A program made the position numbers and the translations under genes. A stretch of 64,000 bases of DNA from Lentisphaera araneosa HTCC2155 (GTDB lineage Bacteria > Verrucomicrobiota > Lentisphaeria > Lentisphaerales > Lentisphaeraceae): NCBI RefSeq assembly GCF_000170755.1, contig NZ_ABCK01000011.1, positions 1-64,000 on the forward strand, in the 5' to 3' direction. The notes beneath the pieces are model-generated. The model worked only from the letters and a program-made list of their open reading frames with translations, was not told where the DNA came from and did not search any database. This document shows, in pieces, positions 19,869 through 30,087 of the stretch (its first letter is position 1; every line of letters begins with the position of its first letter).

Positions 19869-20918
19869 ATGAGTATTTCTACAGAAAACTTCAGCTCTAT
19901 TCAACTCTTCACTTTAAAAAACGAACAAGGCACCACGGTGAAAATCACTAATTATGGAGCGATCATCACCTCTATTATCACTGCAGACCGCGATGGTAAT
20001 TTTGCGGACATCGCACTTGGTCACAATAGCCTTGACGAATACCTGACGGCAGTCGACAAACCTTACTTTGGTTCCACGGCAGGCCCCTTTGCCAATCGCA
20101 TTGCCAAAGGTCAATTCACTCTCAATGGCAAGACTTATCAATTGGCAATCAACAATGGCGAAAACCACCTCCATGGTGGCAATATCGGTTTAGATAAAGT
20201 TGTATGGAAAGCGGAAGAACTTTCCGGTGAGGAATTCACCGGACTTCAACTCACTTATACTTCAGCTGATGGCGAAGAAAACTACCCTGGCGAAGTCAAC
20301 ATCACTGTGGAATATAAACTCTGGGATAACAACGACCTTGAAATTAGCTATCACGCCACAAGTGATCAAGACACGCCTATCAATCTCACCAACCATTCCT
20401 ACTTCAACTTAAAAGGCGAAGGCAATGGTGATGTTTTAGATCACCTCGTGTTCATCAATGCGGATCATTACACTCCCACTGATGCTACAGCGATTCCCAC
20501 AGGCGAAATTGCCCCCGTTGCGAATACTCCTTTTGATTTCACCAAAACAAAGACAATTTCTCCTGATATCACGGCCAATCACGAACAAATTAAATTTGGC
20601 AATGGTTTTGATCACAACTTTGTTCTCAACAAAAATGAAGATGAAAAGATGAGCCTTGCTGCTTCTGTTTATGAAGAAAGCACAGGTCGTTACATGGAAG
20701 TCTTCACTGAAGAACCCGGAATACAATTTTACACAGGTAATTTCTTAGATGGGCGCTTGGCGAGCAAAGGTGGTAAAAACTATGTTCAACGCGGTGGATT
20801 ATGCTTGGAAACTCAACACTTCCCCGACTCACCTAATCAAGCCCACTTCCCCTCAACAATCCTTAAAGTTGGCGAAGTCTACTCAAGTAAAACAATCTAT
20901 TCTTTCAGTAGCAAGTAA
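19869..20918 (+). CDS. galM: Aldose 1-epimerase (galactose mutarotase)
   Basis: 349 residues; interconverts alpha and beta anomers of hexoses at the head of the Leloir pathway. Family blocks: ITNYGAIITSIITADRDG, FGSTAGPFANRIAKGQF, NNGENHLHGGNIGLDKVVW, TNHSYFNLKGEGNGDV, GFDHNFVLN, TEEPGIQFYTGNFLDG and CLETQHFPDSPNQAHFP. These contain the catalytic His (NHSYFNL) and Glu (LETQHFPD). The ATG has AGGAAA upstream. A strong hairpin follows at 20923. It is separate from the WXG100 cassette, 78 bases downstream. Confidence 0.95.
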   Translation: MSISTENFSSIQLFTLKNEQGTTVKITNYGAIITSIITADRDGNFADIALGHNSLDEYLTAVDKPYFGSTAGPFANRIAKGQFTLNGKTYQLAINNGENHLHGGNIGLDKVVWKAEELSGEEFTGLQLTYTSADGEENYPGEVNITVEYKLWDNNDLEISYHATSDQDTPINLTNHSYFNLKGEGNGDVLDHLVFINADHYTPTDATAIPTGEIAPVANTPFDFTKTKTISPDITANHEQIKFGNGFDHNFVLNKNEDEKMSLAASVYEESTGRYMEVFTEEPGIQFYTGNFLDGRLASKGGKNYVQRGGLCLETQHFPDSPNQAHFPSTILKVGEVYSSKTIYSFSSK

Positions 20919-20922
20919 TCAT

Positions 20923-20952
20923 AAAAACGCAGTTCATTTGAACTGCGTTTTT
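20923..20952. terminator. Bidirectional terminator between galM and a convergent gene
   Basis: Arms 20923-20936 and 20939-20952 form a perfect 14-bp stem (core ACGCAGTTCA/TGAACTGCGT) with a two-base loop. The A run before and T run after it allow termination in both directions, fitting the convergent genes on either side. Confidence 0.9.
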
Positions 20953-20988
20953 TATTCAGCGTAGGAATAAGCGGAAGTAAGTAAAGCC

Positions 20989-21612
20989 TTAAATATAGAT
21001 GAGCTTATCTTCCTTATTTATTTTTATAGGAGCACTCTCTTTCTTAGGACTTGGACTTTTCGGTTTAGTCTCTTTTTGTGTTTCTTTATTAGAGTTTTGA
21101 TCCTTTCCTTCGACTATAGAAATGAGCTCATAGTCTTCAATCCCATGCTCTTTTAAAAAGTTTTTTAAGATTTTGCCATTGAGCTTTATTTCAAATATTG
21201 AGAAGCCATAAGGTGTTGCTCTTTTAATAAATTCTAAATTGATATAGCGGGTATTTTTATCTTTTTTGATTTGTATCAGATCTGACGAATTACTTTCTTT
21301 ATTCTTATTGTTATGAATCAAGTTCCAGCCCTTTTTATCTTCACTTATCTTGACTTTATAATGCTTGGCGTAAGAATTTTCCCAGATCACCTCAATTGTC
21401 TTAATAGGGAGCGCTTTAGGAAGTACGATTTTCAGAAACTGCTTATCAGCAAACTCAGAACTCCAGCGACTCTGCATTTGTCCATCAAAAACCTTTCCAC
21501 CATCAAAAGTTTGTATATCTCTTTCTTTTGAACTTACTGTCACAGTCACCTCTGCCGCAAGTAATACATGCGCATTGAAGAGAAAGGCCAAAAGTATTGC
21601 GTAAAGTTTCAT
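20989..21612 (-). CDS. Secreted F5/8 type C (discoidin)-like protein
   Basis: 207 residues with a signal peptide (MKLYAILLAFLFNAHVLLA). The central part resembles a galactose-binding F5/8 type C fold: FDGQMQSRWSSEFADKQFLKI, LPIKTIEVIWENSYAKHYKV, and SEDKKGWNLI, then a closing IFEIKLNGK strand. The C-terminal 50 residues are Lys/Ser/Pro-rich low complexity ending in LIYI. RBS TAGGA precedes the ATG. It probably binds carbohydrate at the cell surface, by inference from the fold. Not evidently part of the large operon that begins downstream of moxR, since about 200 bases separate them. Confidence 0.6.
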   Translation of the reverse strand: MKLYAILLAFLFNAHVLLAAEVTVTVSSKERDIQTFDGGKVFDGQMQSRWSSEFADKQFLKIVLPKALPIKTIEVIWENSYAKHYKVKISEDKKGWNLIHNNKNKESNSSDLIQIKKDKNTRYINLEFIKRATPYGFSIFEIKLNGKILKNFLKEHGIEDYELISIVEGKDQNSNKETQKETKPKSPSPKKESAPIKINKEDKLIYI

Positions 21613-21810
21613 AATTAAATCCTATTTAGTCATATTTAAGATTATGCAAGAGTTTAAGTCTATTAGCAATAGCGAGGGTTTTAGTTAAAACCTTTAATCT
21701 TAACAGTTAATCGAAATGTATTCTTATAACTAACATCCACATAAAGTTTTTTGAATTTTGGACACTGAACTAGATCCAAAGTCCTTATGGAAGGTAGTTT
21801 ATAACTGTGC

Positions 21811-24800
21811 TTATCGCTTGATGTATGAAAGGTCTCCACCATAGACGTTGCCGAGTTTAAATTTAAGATTGGTGTAATACTCAAAGCTGTATTTGATGAG
21901 TATTGAGTTCTTTCCTTTGCGGAGGGGGATTTTTATCATATTACTTTGGTATTGATCCCGGTTGAGCACGGTATCTTCCAGTACGCTGCCGTTGTGCCAA
22001 ATGCGAAGGTTATTGAAAGTATTTCTTCTATCTTGAACTTTAATGTGCAGGTAGGCATTTGATGAAGATGTCGAAGTAAATTCTTTACGCAGGTACATGA
22101 AACCGGGGAAGTTCTTGCCATTGTCTTGCTGCGGCACGAAACTGAGTACACTTTCATTGGAAAGCTTAAAAGTGGATTTACGAAGGTTTTCCTCTGGCTT
22201 GGAGAGCAGGTCCAGGTTTGCAGATTTTTCGGTATTAACTGGCCCTAGTTGCTGCCAGTCCTGGTCAGCGAAGTTTTCCAGGGACATCGTTCTGCGAAGG
22301 TTAATTGGCACACGCGCTTTGCTCATTAAGCTTTGATAGTTCTTAAGATCTTTGCCAGCATGTTCTCCATATTCCTCGAGGATAGCTTCGAGCAAATGGG
22401 CATTAGCAGAATCATTGGCTAAAATTTCGGAGCACAGCTCTACGAGGTCATCTGCTCCCTTAAGTTGAATATACTTCTTCAACATCTCACTGGCACGCCA
22501 TCTATTAAGAGGGTTGCAGGTTAAATTCAGCAATAAGGATTTTTCATCCCAGTTATAATCAATATCCAATGACTCAAAAGCTATTTTTTGCACACGAATA
22601 CGATCACTTTTGGGGTACCAGCTTTTACTGCGTTGAGAAGCATAAAAATCAAACTGGGCCTCATGAGCATTTTTCCAGTTACCTTCTTTTAATCCTGCTT
22701 GTGCCCCCGCCTCACTATCAATTACAGGACTTAGTTTACCCTTGTGGAAGAGCTCAAATGATCCAAGTACCGCTTTAAATCTACGTGGGCTTTCGAGTTC
22801 AAGGCGATCGAGTTCTTTTAACTGCTCTCCAAAGAAACCCATGGGCAGAGCTACGCGTCCATCTGCAGCGGCAAATTGCAGGCTACCCCTAAGGTCAAGG
22901 TAAACGCTACCCCTTCCCATTAATTTTGCATGAGTTGGTAAAACATAGGCATTATTATTTTTATTGAAATCAATAACGCAGAAAGACAAGGCTCGGTCAT
23001 ACGATTTGAGACCGAGTTTATCTGCGAGTTTTTTACAGTGATTAAATGCCCTCTGTAGATCTGAATTAGTGAACTCATCGAGATTTAATGATCTAAGGTA
23101 TTCAATGAAAAGAACGGATAAAACATTGTGCGCCTGAACTGTTTTGCTGTGTCGAGTTAATAGCTCTTCCAGATAAGTAACATTAGATGCTATGCTGTGG
23201 TGATTACGGCGGGCTTTAATAAATTGTGATAAGCTTTCTCCGTCAGCGAGCAGAACCTTGCTTTCCGCATAGAGCTTATCCAGTTTTGCATAGCGTTCTT
23301 TATCCATTGCAAGGTAAGATCTAGTACCACAGGTATTTTCACGAGAGGAAGTATTGGGCTGATACACTGATCCAAAGCGCATGGAACCGACTTTTTCACC
23401 CTGATCAAGAAGTGAGAGCTCAAAACTTAAAAAGCCATCAAAGTGATTGGCCATTAAATCGGGCTTATCAATTTTTATTTCCAGATACTCATAGCCATCT
23501 GCTGAAAAGTGATGTTTAAATGGTTCTTTTAGATTATCTCCTACAAGATGACCAACATTGCTGCCCTTTTCCGTAAATTCCGCATAAAAAGCATCGTGAA
23601 AGCGGTGGCTATTGAGCGATACGCCAAAGTGATTAAGCAGTTTTGCATGATTTTTAAATCTCACCTGTAATTGAAGCTCTTTTGAGTTATCACTCAAACG
23701 GTATTCAAGTTCAGGTATGGGATAATTATTTTTCCCATACCAGAATTTAGGGTTTGCTTTTTGCCAAAATAAAGAATCAATTTTCTTGGGGTTATAAGCA
23801 ATTGTTTCAGAAGGTAAATTTAGAGAGTTGTAGAGGTAGCTGTAACCCTTGTGAACTTTTATTAAACTACGATCCGTCAAAATTGTAGCCTCTGTACTTG
23901 GGCCGTCAATCATCATACGCGAGATGAGCTTGCTTGTTTTTAAATCATAGACATTTCTCATTTTATTACTGACAACAACAAGTTGATCATCTACTTCTCG
24001 GCACCAACCTTTAAACTGTTTTCCTTTAGTGAGATTGTCATCATAAACTTTCATAAACTCAGAGAAACGTTCCAGTTTAATTAAGCCATTATTAGATGCG
24101 TAGATATAATCACTGCCCTGACCATGGACAAAACCTTTGTTCCCCAGCGCATTAAATTTATGCTTTTTATATTTACCATCAGATAGATCCAGGAGATCAC
24201 CATAATTCGTTGCAGCGTACCTTTCTGATAAACGCCAGGATCTATGCGGCGTGTGGCCCATGCGCATCTCATGCATTTTTAGTTTCCTGAAATCAAAGAT
24301 ATTAAGAGCGTGATGAGTTAACCAGCCTTGAGTATAGGAATTACTTTGCAGCTGGTCCCCCATGTGGTAGCGTTTATCAAGGATTTTAATTTCACTGAGT
24401 TTGTCCGTGATCTGATAGACTTTATTTTTAGCTGTATGTGCGTGGGGGAAACTAAGCAAGCGGTCTTCCTTGATGATAAAATCACGAGCACTTAGAAAAA
24501 ATTCTTTTGTTTGTTTCTTTGTCTTTAAATCGAACTGCTTAAGACTTCCATCTGAACAAAGAATATAAAGATGATTTTTGTTCCAGCGAGCTGCATAAAT
24601 AACTTCCCCACTTATGGGCTTATAAAGAAACTCAGACTTAAGGTTATATGTATTAAAAACACTGACAGAACCGGAGCTGTAGGCAAGGATTTTTTTCTCT
24701 TTGAGCATGAAGTTCGGAAAGCGTTTTTGCCAAACTAATTGAGATGGTGAGTACTGCCCATTAACAATTGTAGATTCTTTAATGAGCGCATAATCATTCA

Positions 24801-27800
24801 AGTACTGAATGATGCTGTAGGCTGGGTTATCAAGGGAATGAGCAATCGGTCGTTCCTTAAAATAAATGCTATTAAATGAAAAGGAAATTAGGCCATCATT
24901 AGAAAAATATTTAAGGTCAATTTCATCAGCCTTTCCCAAAGTGAGATTGATTTCTTGAGCGTTGTCATCGAGTGTCGAGGGTAGCTGACCATCGGCTCTG
25001 AGTAGAAAAGCGTTACCCTCTCCGTAAACGAGGAAATTATCATTAGATTTAGCAATTCGTTCGGGGCTGATATTAAGGAGTTTACGACCAAGTAATTCTT
25101 TCTTTTTAAGATCGAAAGAAACAATTCCACGTTTCACAGGTAGATAGACAACATTTTTATTAAGCGTCCCCTCACCTTGGAGAGAAAGGTTGCCTAAATG
25201 TTTTTGCCAAATGACACGGCCGCTAGTAATTGAAAGTGACTTGAGCATGTGCTGATTTCGACTATTGAGATGAGAAAAAACAATTTTACTCTCGGATCTG
25301 GAGTGAATATATGTTGGTAGATCCAAGGAGTTTTTCCATAGAATTTCTCCCGTTGCTGAATCCAGTGCATACCAGCTCATAGATGCATTATCAAAATGAA
25401 TTAATTTGCCATCAATAACAGTCAAATAAGGAGAGGCGGTTCTTGCAGGATTAGTCCAATCAAATGAATCACCTTCATGATATTTTCTCATTTTTTGTGG
25501 GCAAGAGCGAACCCATTCAATACGTTTTTCAAAGGCATTAACCTTCGCCACAAGACCAGATCCCGAGTATAAATAAATAGCTTCGCGGTCTTCGCAAAAA
25601 TTATCGAATTGAAGAAGACTTTTAAAAATATCGTAATGACCTTCCTGCTTAAAGGGGTCGCGTATTTTGGCTAGGGATTGAACAGATTCAAGTTCTCCAG
25701 ACTCCAGATCAATAAACGCGATGGCAAAGACTGGAGCAGCCTGACGATCGCGCTCAACTAAAAGAATAATATTGCTGTCCATCTTGGAAAAAGGTATGCT
25801 ACAGGGCTCCCACTTACTAAAGGATTTCAGGTAGCTGCTATCCCACTGTATTTCTCCTTTGAGATTTCTTTTTTGAAGAGTGAAGGTCTTTTGTGAACTA
25901 TTATAATTCAGATTGTAGTAATGCTTATTAATTACGGCCCCCTTGTACGAACGGGGGGAATTTTGAATACGATCATCAGCCGGCATGAAGGAATAATTAT
26001 TCCACAAAATTTTTCCTTGTGAATCGGAAACTTCTGTTCCAATTGGACTGGAAGAAAACCATTGTTGATTAGCTTTAACTAATTTTCTTTGCGACCTAGG
26101 AATAAAATATTGATCCCAGTCAAACTCCGATGTACGTCCATCCACCGTGCTTTTTAAATCTGAGGCAAGAGGAATTTTCACAAGAAGACTGCCCGGACCT
26201 TTGGATGCAGTTTCCTTGGAACGACATTGATCCGCTAGGGCTTTTAATTTAATAGTTTGACCTTTGAACTGAACTGAAGCTTCCAATAATTCTTGTGGTA
26301 GTTTCTGACGCAGTTCATTTGCTACTTCCAATTCCTTTTCGATAATTAGCAGGTACGCGGCTGCCTCTTTTGCGAAGTTCGCATTATTTAATAAACGATC
26401 GGCATAGGCTTTTGCATTGGATAAATCGCCACGATTAAAGTACTCCTGCATAAGCATTGCTTCAGCCTTGGGGAATGATGCCAAACCGGAAGTCTCCCTC
26501 AAATAATCTTGGAGTTTGTCTATATCAAAAGTCTCGATGGCTTTAGCCACGCGACTGGAGTAACGCTCTTTTAAATAAGCAGAAAACTGATCCGCAAAAT
26601 CCGGTATTGAACTTAATTTATGCTGAAAGTAAGTCTTTAGTGAAACAAGCTGATAATCACGACTGAATAACTTGTCCTGATTTGAACGTATAATTTTATA
26701 GACTTGGGCTAAGGTATCGCGATCAGCTTTTCTCTCAAAAAGTCGATCGAGGTCATTGACAAAAACCTCGACTTCGGGATCAGCAGTAAAGCGTGGTCTA
26801 ATACCCGACTCATCCTGCGATTCTAGTAAGGCGTACTCGATATTCTTCTGTGTAGACTTGTTTTTCTGATCGGCTACCTTCTTAAAAAGTAAAAACATTT
26901 CATGGGCGGATTTTGCATCGCCCTGCATGAGAATAAATTCTGCAATCGCATAGAGATTGTTCCCCCAACTATAACCGCTTTTGGCCTTATACTTTTTTGC
27001 ATAGAGTTCAAAAAACTGCACGATTTCTTTACCACGTCCTTCAATCGCGAGAGTGTCGAAATAACTCTTGATATGAGGGTGATTTATGGCGATCATCAAG
27101 TCTACAATTTTTTCGGTGTCAATACTTCCCATAACTTTGGACATCACACGGGGGTGAATTCCCATATGAAAGAAATGTCTTATGCGTCCCTGAGGAAGCT
27201 GCTGGTAGTTTAAATTGACTACTTGTCGTATGCCGTGAGCCTGAGCTTCAAATAAATCGGATGAGCGCAGTGCCAGCTGAAAGTTAAGCCACTCTTCCAT
27301 ATCCTGCTGTTTAATCTTATCAAATTTGCTGAGGTATTTATTAAAGGCCTCCTTAAGTTTTTCACTGTAAGGAACGGCCCTTAAGTGTGGGATATGCTGA
27401 TCTTTGGTCATGGAGATAAATACGAGATCATTGCGACCCTTTTTAAACGAGAGAGTCTGAAAGGGTGATTCTCGATGGTAGAGTAAACCACTGTCGTGCT
27501 GAGCCAAAAGCTTGCCGTTTAAGTAGGTTTTAAATAGCTTACCGTATTGAATTTTAGCAAGGACTTTCATATCTGTTGGAAGCATGGCACTGTAGCGATA
27601 TACCGCAAATGCTCTCTTTGGCTGGTGTATCCCTTTTTTGAAGTCAATAGACTGGCTCGGGGTTTTAACACCTTTATCCTGTACAAACCTTATGCTACCG
27701 ACTGGTGCATTAAAAGGACAAGCAGCGGCACTGTTTTTCTCCAGCGACTGCATCAGCCCTTGCTCGAGTTTCTTATCGTGGGCAAAATCGATAATCAACT

Positions 27801-27885
27801 CAGGTTTAAGCTCCGCAATATTGGCTTTCCAATCAGCCGAAAAAACCGTGCAGCTACATAAAAGAATTAAGTGAAATATCTTCAT
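21811..27885 (-). CDS. Giant secreted protein with PQQ-like beta-propeller
   Basis: 2024 residues. A signal peptide (MKIFHLILLCSCTVFSA) is followed by an N-terminal part with a strand-rich module and TPR-like helices (about 130-560). A long central region (about 600-1400) has PQQ/quinoprotein-like propeller strands such as WYALDSATGEILWKNSL, LSITSGRVIWQKHLGNL and QFDLKTKKQTKEF. The C-terminal third has a beta-sandwich and helices, closing with LRIWHNGSVLEDTVLNRDQ, a carbohydrate-binding-like fold. Its ATG overlaps the preceding stop (TAATG). It is the last gene of the moxR operon and probably a periplasmic or surface scaffold. No catalytic motif was recognised. Confidence 0.65.
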   Translation of the reverse strand: MKIFHLILLCSCTVFSADWKANIAELKPELIIDFAHDKKLEQGLMQSLEKNSAAACPFNAPVGSIRFVQDKGVKTPSQSIDFKKGIHQPKRAFAVYRYSAMLPTDMKVLAKIQYGKLFKTYLNGKLLAQHDSGLLYHRESPFQTLSFKKGRNDLVFISMTKDQHIPHLRAVPYSEKLKEAFNKYLSKFDKIKQQDMEEWLNFQLALRSSDLFEAQAHGIRQVVNLNYQQLPQGRIRHFFHMGIHPRVMSKVMGSIDTEKIVDLMIAINHPHIKSYFDTLAIEGRGKEIVQFFELYAKKYKAKSGYSWGNNLYAIAEFILMQGDAKSAHEMFLLFKKVADQKNKSTQKNIEYALLESQDESGIRPRFTADPEVEVFVNDLDRLFERKADRDTLAQVYKIIRSNQDKLFSRDYQLVSLKTYFQHKLSSIPDFADQFSAYLKERYSSRVAKAIETFDIDKLQDYLRETSGLASFPKAEAMLMQEYFNRGDLSNAKAYADRLLNNANFAKEAAAYLLIIEKELEVANELRQKLPQELLEASVQFKGQTIKLKALADQCRSKETASKGPGSLLVKIPLASDLKSTVDGRTSEFDWDQYFIPRSQRKLVKANQQWFSSSPIGTEVSDSQGKILWNNYSFMPADDRIQNSPRSYKGAVINKHYYNLNYNSSQKTFTLQKRNLKGEIQWDSSYLKSFSKWEPCSIPFSKMDSNIILLVERDRQAAPVFAIAFIDLESGELESVQSLAKIRDPFKQEGHYDIFKSLLQFDNFCEDREAIYLYSGSGLVAKVNAFEKRIEWVRSCPQKMRKYHEGDSFDWTNPARTASPYLTVIDGKLIHFDNASMSWYALDSATGEILWKNSLDLPTYIHSRSESKIVFSHLNSRNQHMLKSLSITSGRVIWQKHLGNLSLQGEGTLNKNVVYLPVKRGIVSFDLKKKELLGRKLLNISPERIAKSNDNFLVYGEGNAFLLRADGQLPSTLDDNAQEINLTLGKADEIDLKYFSNDGLISFSFNSIYFKERPIAHSLDNPAYSIIQYLNDYALIKESTIVNGQYSPSQLVWQKRFPNFMLKEKKILAYSSGSVSVFNTYNLKSEFLYKPISGEVIYAARWNKNHLYILCSDGSLKQFDLKTKKQTKEFFLSARDFIIKEDRLLSFPHAHTAKNKVYQITDKLSEIKILDKRYHMGDQLQSNSYTQGWLTHHALNIFDFRKLKMHEMRMGHTPHRSWRLSERYAATNYGDLLDLSDGKYKKHKFNALGNKGFVHGQGSDYIYASNNGLIKLERFSEFMKVYDDNLTKGKQFKGWCREVDDQLVVVSNKMRNVYDLKTSKLISRMMIDGPSTEATILTDRSLIKVHKGYSYLYNSLNLPSETIAYNPKKIDSLFWQKANPKFWYGKNNYPIPELEYRLSDNSKELQLQVRFKNHAKLLNHFGVSLNSHRFHDAFYAEFTEKGSNVGHLVGDNLKEPFKHHFSADGYEYLEIKIDKPDLMANHFDGFLSFELSLLDQGEKVGSMRFGSVYQPNTSSRENTCGTRSYLAMDKERYAKLDKLYAESKVLLADGESLSQFIKARRNHHSIASNVTYLEELLTRHSKTVQAHNVLSVLFIEYLRSLNLDEFTNSDLQRAFNHCKKLADKLGLKSYDRALSFCVIDFNKNNNAYVLPTHAKLMGRGSVYLDLRGSLQFAAADGRVALPMGFFGEQLKELDRLELESPRRFKAVLGSFELFHKGKLSPVIDSEAGAQAGLKEGNWKNAHEAQFDFYASQRSKSWYPKSDRIRVQKIAFESLDIDYNWDEKSLLLNLTCNPLNRWRASEMLKKYIQLKGADDLVELCSEILANDSANAHLLEAILEEYGEHAGKDLKNYQSLMSKARVPINLRRTMSLENFADQDWQQLGPVNTEKSANLDLLSKPEENLRKSTFKLSNESVLSFVPQQDNGKNFPGFMYLRKEFTSTSSSNAYLHIKVQDRRNTFNNLRIWHNGSVLEDTVLNRDQYQSNMIKIPLRKGKNSILIKYSFEYYTNLKFKLGNVYGGDLSYIKR

Positions 27886-28967
27886 TATTTAGCCCCAATA
27901 AATTGCGGGTTCAGCAAAATTATATAATCGCCGGCCGAACCGCCTTTTCCGTAATCAAGTAAAACTTTAAGATCCCCCTGACTTACGAGCAAATAGATAT
28001 TGGATAATTCCTGACCTGAAGAAATCTCTTGTTTAAATAACTCTTTACCGTTTTGGCTAATAATTAAAACAGCATGACCATTGCTCGTCCCTGGGTCAGT
28101 CGTCATAGAAAAAGAGATCGCTTTACATCCCTGCTTTGGGCTTAGAGTAAATTCAGTACGTGAGTTCAGTGAAATGAAATGATCCGCAGCAAAACCGGAT
28201 TCATTTATAGCTGCCTGAGTGTAAGACTTGTTAAAAGTTAGTGCTCTACACTGATTGATAAAAGCCGTATATTTTATATCACGTATATCTTTTTCACTTA
28301 TTGCGAAATTATTTTTGTTCGCTGCTATCTGACACAACTCATTGTGTGGGTAGGCTACAGCACCAATGGGCGTCTCGATTAATAAATAATCGTCTTTTTG
28401 CTCAAGAATTTTCCCGTAAATAATTTCTCTTGAAGTAGTTTTGAAAACATAATCAGAACTACTGAAAGCTCTCTTTTGTATAACTAAGGAATTGAGCAAA
28501 GACTTCTTGTGGCGCTTCTTAGATGGTTTGCTTTGGCCTATACTGGATTTAGTGAAATACGTAGCTTCACCCGGGTAATGGAAGTTATTTAGTGTATAAA
28601 AACCTGCCGCTTCACTCATTGGATAATGAGCACCCTGAAAGGAAATTGCGCTAATGAGTTCAAGCTTAATTTTTTTCTCTTCACCTCGGTAATCGACTAA
28701 AAGGGAGTTCTCATTACTCAGGAGTTTTGTGCTTTGAGCTCTGAGCATAGTCCCATTTTTGAAGATAATGTACTCACCTGCATTAGCTACTAAGGGACGA
28801 TCAAAACGAAGCTTGAATACATTATTGAGATTTAATTCCTTCCCATTGAATTGAAGTTTTGATTGATTCCATTTGAGCTCCCCCTCTTCTTTACGGCCAT
28901 CTTTATGTAAAACGACATCAGCACATAAACCGAAGCTTAGTAAAAATATTAGACCCAAATACTTCAT
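27885..28967 (-). CDS. Secreted protein with possible NPCBM-like C-terminal domain
   Basis: 360 residues from the ATG at 28967, which shares one base with the previous stop (TAATG). An in-frame upstream start at 29048 would add 27 residues without a signal and is less likely. The signal peptide is MKYLGLIFLLSFGLCA. The first half consists of SH3-like strand repeats about setting values in a template (DVVLHKDGRKEEGELKW, YIIFKNGTMLRAQ, LLIETPIGAVAYPHNELCQI). The C-terminal 100 residues (FTLSPKQGCKAISFSM, GHAVLIISQNGKELF, LKVLLDYGKGGSAGDYIIL) recall the NPCBM/NEW2 fold. Part of the moxR operon. Function unknown. Confidence 0.55.
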   Translation of the reverse strand: MKYLGLIFLLSFGLCADVVLHKDGRKEEGELKWNQSKLQFNGKELNLNNVFKLRFDRPLVANAGEYIIFKNGTMLRAQSTKLLSNENSLLVDYRGEEKKIKLELISAISFQGAHYPMSEAAGFYTLNNFHYPGEATYFTKSSIGQSKPSKKRHKKSLLNSLVIQKRAFSSSDYVFKTTSREIIYGKILEQKDDYLLIETPIGAVAYPHNELCQIAANKNNFAISEKDIRDIKYTAFINQCRALTFNKSYTQAAINESGFAADHFISLNSRTEFTLSPKQGCKAISFSMTTDPGTSNGHAVLIISQNGKELFKQEISSGQELSNIYLLVSQGDLKVLLDYGKGGSAGDYIILLNPQFIGAK

Positions 28968-29965
28968 TATTTTTGGTATACCGGAATGTATTGATAAGGC
29001 AAACTTGCTCCTAAAATACAGAAAGCCGTCTGATAATAAGAGCCCCATTCGCCTTTGCTTTTCTGTTCACGAATTAAATATTTTTCCAAAAGTTTGGCCC
29101 ATTCACGATAGGCATCTCCACCCTGATTGTAAGATGCAACTGAAGCATAATAAAGAAAGTAAGGAATATGCCCTACTTTTTGTTTCTTTGGATCGTTGCG
29201 CATAATCGTTAAGAGTGAATTTACAGCCTCTTCAGTGTACTTCTTTTCTTTTTCTCCACAGATAAACATGATGCAGGTTCCCGCGGCACTGGAGCCGTAA
29301 TTATTCTTACTGACTTTTGTCGTCGTATAACCATACATCTTTCGCGCTTCGTTAAAACGCGTTTTAATTAAAGATAATGCTTTCTGAATTGTTTTTTGCG
29401 GAACATAAATACCCGCATCCTGGGCGGATTTAAGGGCAATAATCTGCATAACCATGACTGAGGTATCGCCGTCTTCAGGGATTGACTTGTAGCCCCAGCC
29501 ACCTTTTTTGCCCTGTACTTCAAGGATGAGTTTCACTGCATTGCGAAGGACTTTACCAATTTCCTGATTTCGACTTTGCCCCCAAGCTTCCGAAAGCATC
29601 AATGTTGCCAAAGCATGGCCGTACATCACTGCAGCCTGCTTTTCCTGATTCGAGTACTGAATGAGACCATTTGGCTTAGCCTGATCCACAACCCAGTTAA
29701 CACCTTTGCCGACTACATGACCATACTCGCCTTCAGCGGGAAGATTGCCCATGGACATAAAAGCCATGAGACACAGCGAGGTCTCGCCAACATTGCGGCC
29801 GTGGTTTCCGTTCCACGAACCATCTTCTTGCTGGGTTGAAGCCAGATATTTTAGTCCGCGATTTAGACTTTGGCTCAAATCAGCTGAAATGGGTACTGTG
29901 GTTTCGCGTGCAGATAAGGAGACGCAGGATAAAAGTATCAGTAGATAAATAAATTTATTTCTCAT
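28967..29965 (-). CDS. Secreted prenyltransferase/squalene-cyclase-like repeat protein
   Basis: 332 residues from the ATG at 29965, chosen because it starts a clear signal peptide (MRNKFIYLLILLSCVSLSA). The mature part is an alpha/alpha toroid of the terpenoid-cyclase/prenyltransferase type: repeats GLKYLASTQQEDGSWNG, ILEVQGKKGGWGYK and QKSKGEWGSYYQTAFC carry the Q-x-D/G-x-W signature. Such proteins occur in PVC MoxR operons; no cyclase DxDD motif was seen, so enzymatic activity is doubtful. An in-frame ATG at 30091, overlapping the stop of the previous gene, would add 42 Lys/Arg-rich residues encoded by hairpin-rich DNA. Confidence 0.72.
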   Translation of the reverse strand: MRNKFIYLLILLSCVSLSARETTVPISADLSQSLNRGLKYLASTQQEDGSWNGNHGRNVGETSLCLMAFMSMGNLPAEGEYGHVVGKGVNWVVDQAKPNGLIQYSNQEKQAAVMYGHALATLMLSEAWGQSRNQEIGKVLRNAVKLILEVQGKKGGWGYKSIPEDGDTSVMVMQIIALKSAQDAGIYVPQKTIQKALSLIKTRFNEARKMYGYTTTKVSKNNYGSSAAGTCIMFICGEKEKKYTEEAVNSLLTIMRNDPKKQKVGHIPYFLYYASVASYNQGGDAYREWAKLLEKYLIREQKSKGEWGSYYQTAFCILGASLPYQYIPVYQK

Positions 29966-29966
29966 G

Positions 29967-30030
29967 ATGAGAAGGGCTCTGCCCCTCTCATACTCTCCTC
30001 GCAAGGGTCCTCGCCGTACGGGCAAACACT
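29967..30030. repeat. GC-rich hairpin element between two operon genes
   Basis: A stem with arms 29967-29977 and 29981-29991 (ATGAGAAGGGC/GCCCCTCTCAT, 10 of 11 pairs) is followed by CTCTCCTCGCAAGG and the palindromic CCGTACGG. It separates the acidic coiled-coil gene from the signal-peptide start of the next gene in an operon whose other junctions are overlaps of a few bases. It may be a REP-like or transcript-processing element. Copies elsewhere in the genome cannot be checked here. Confidence 0.45.
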
Positions 30031-30087
30031 TTTTTATCAACTTTTTTACTCTTAACCAGGCGGATTGATTTTTGTTTAATTTTTTAA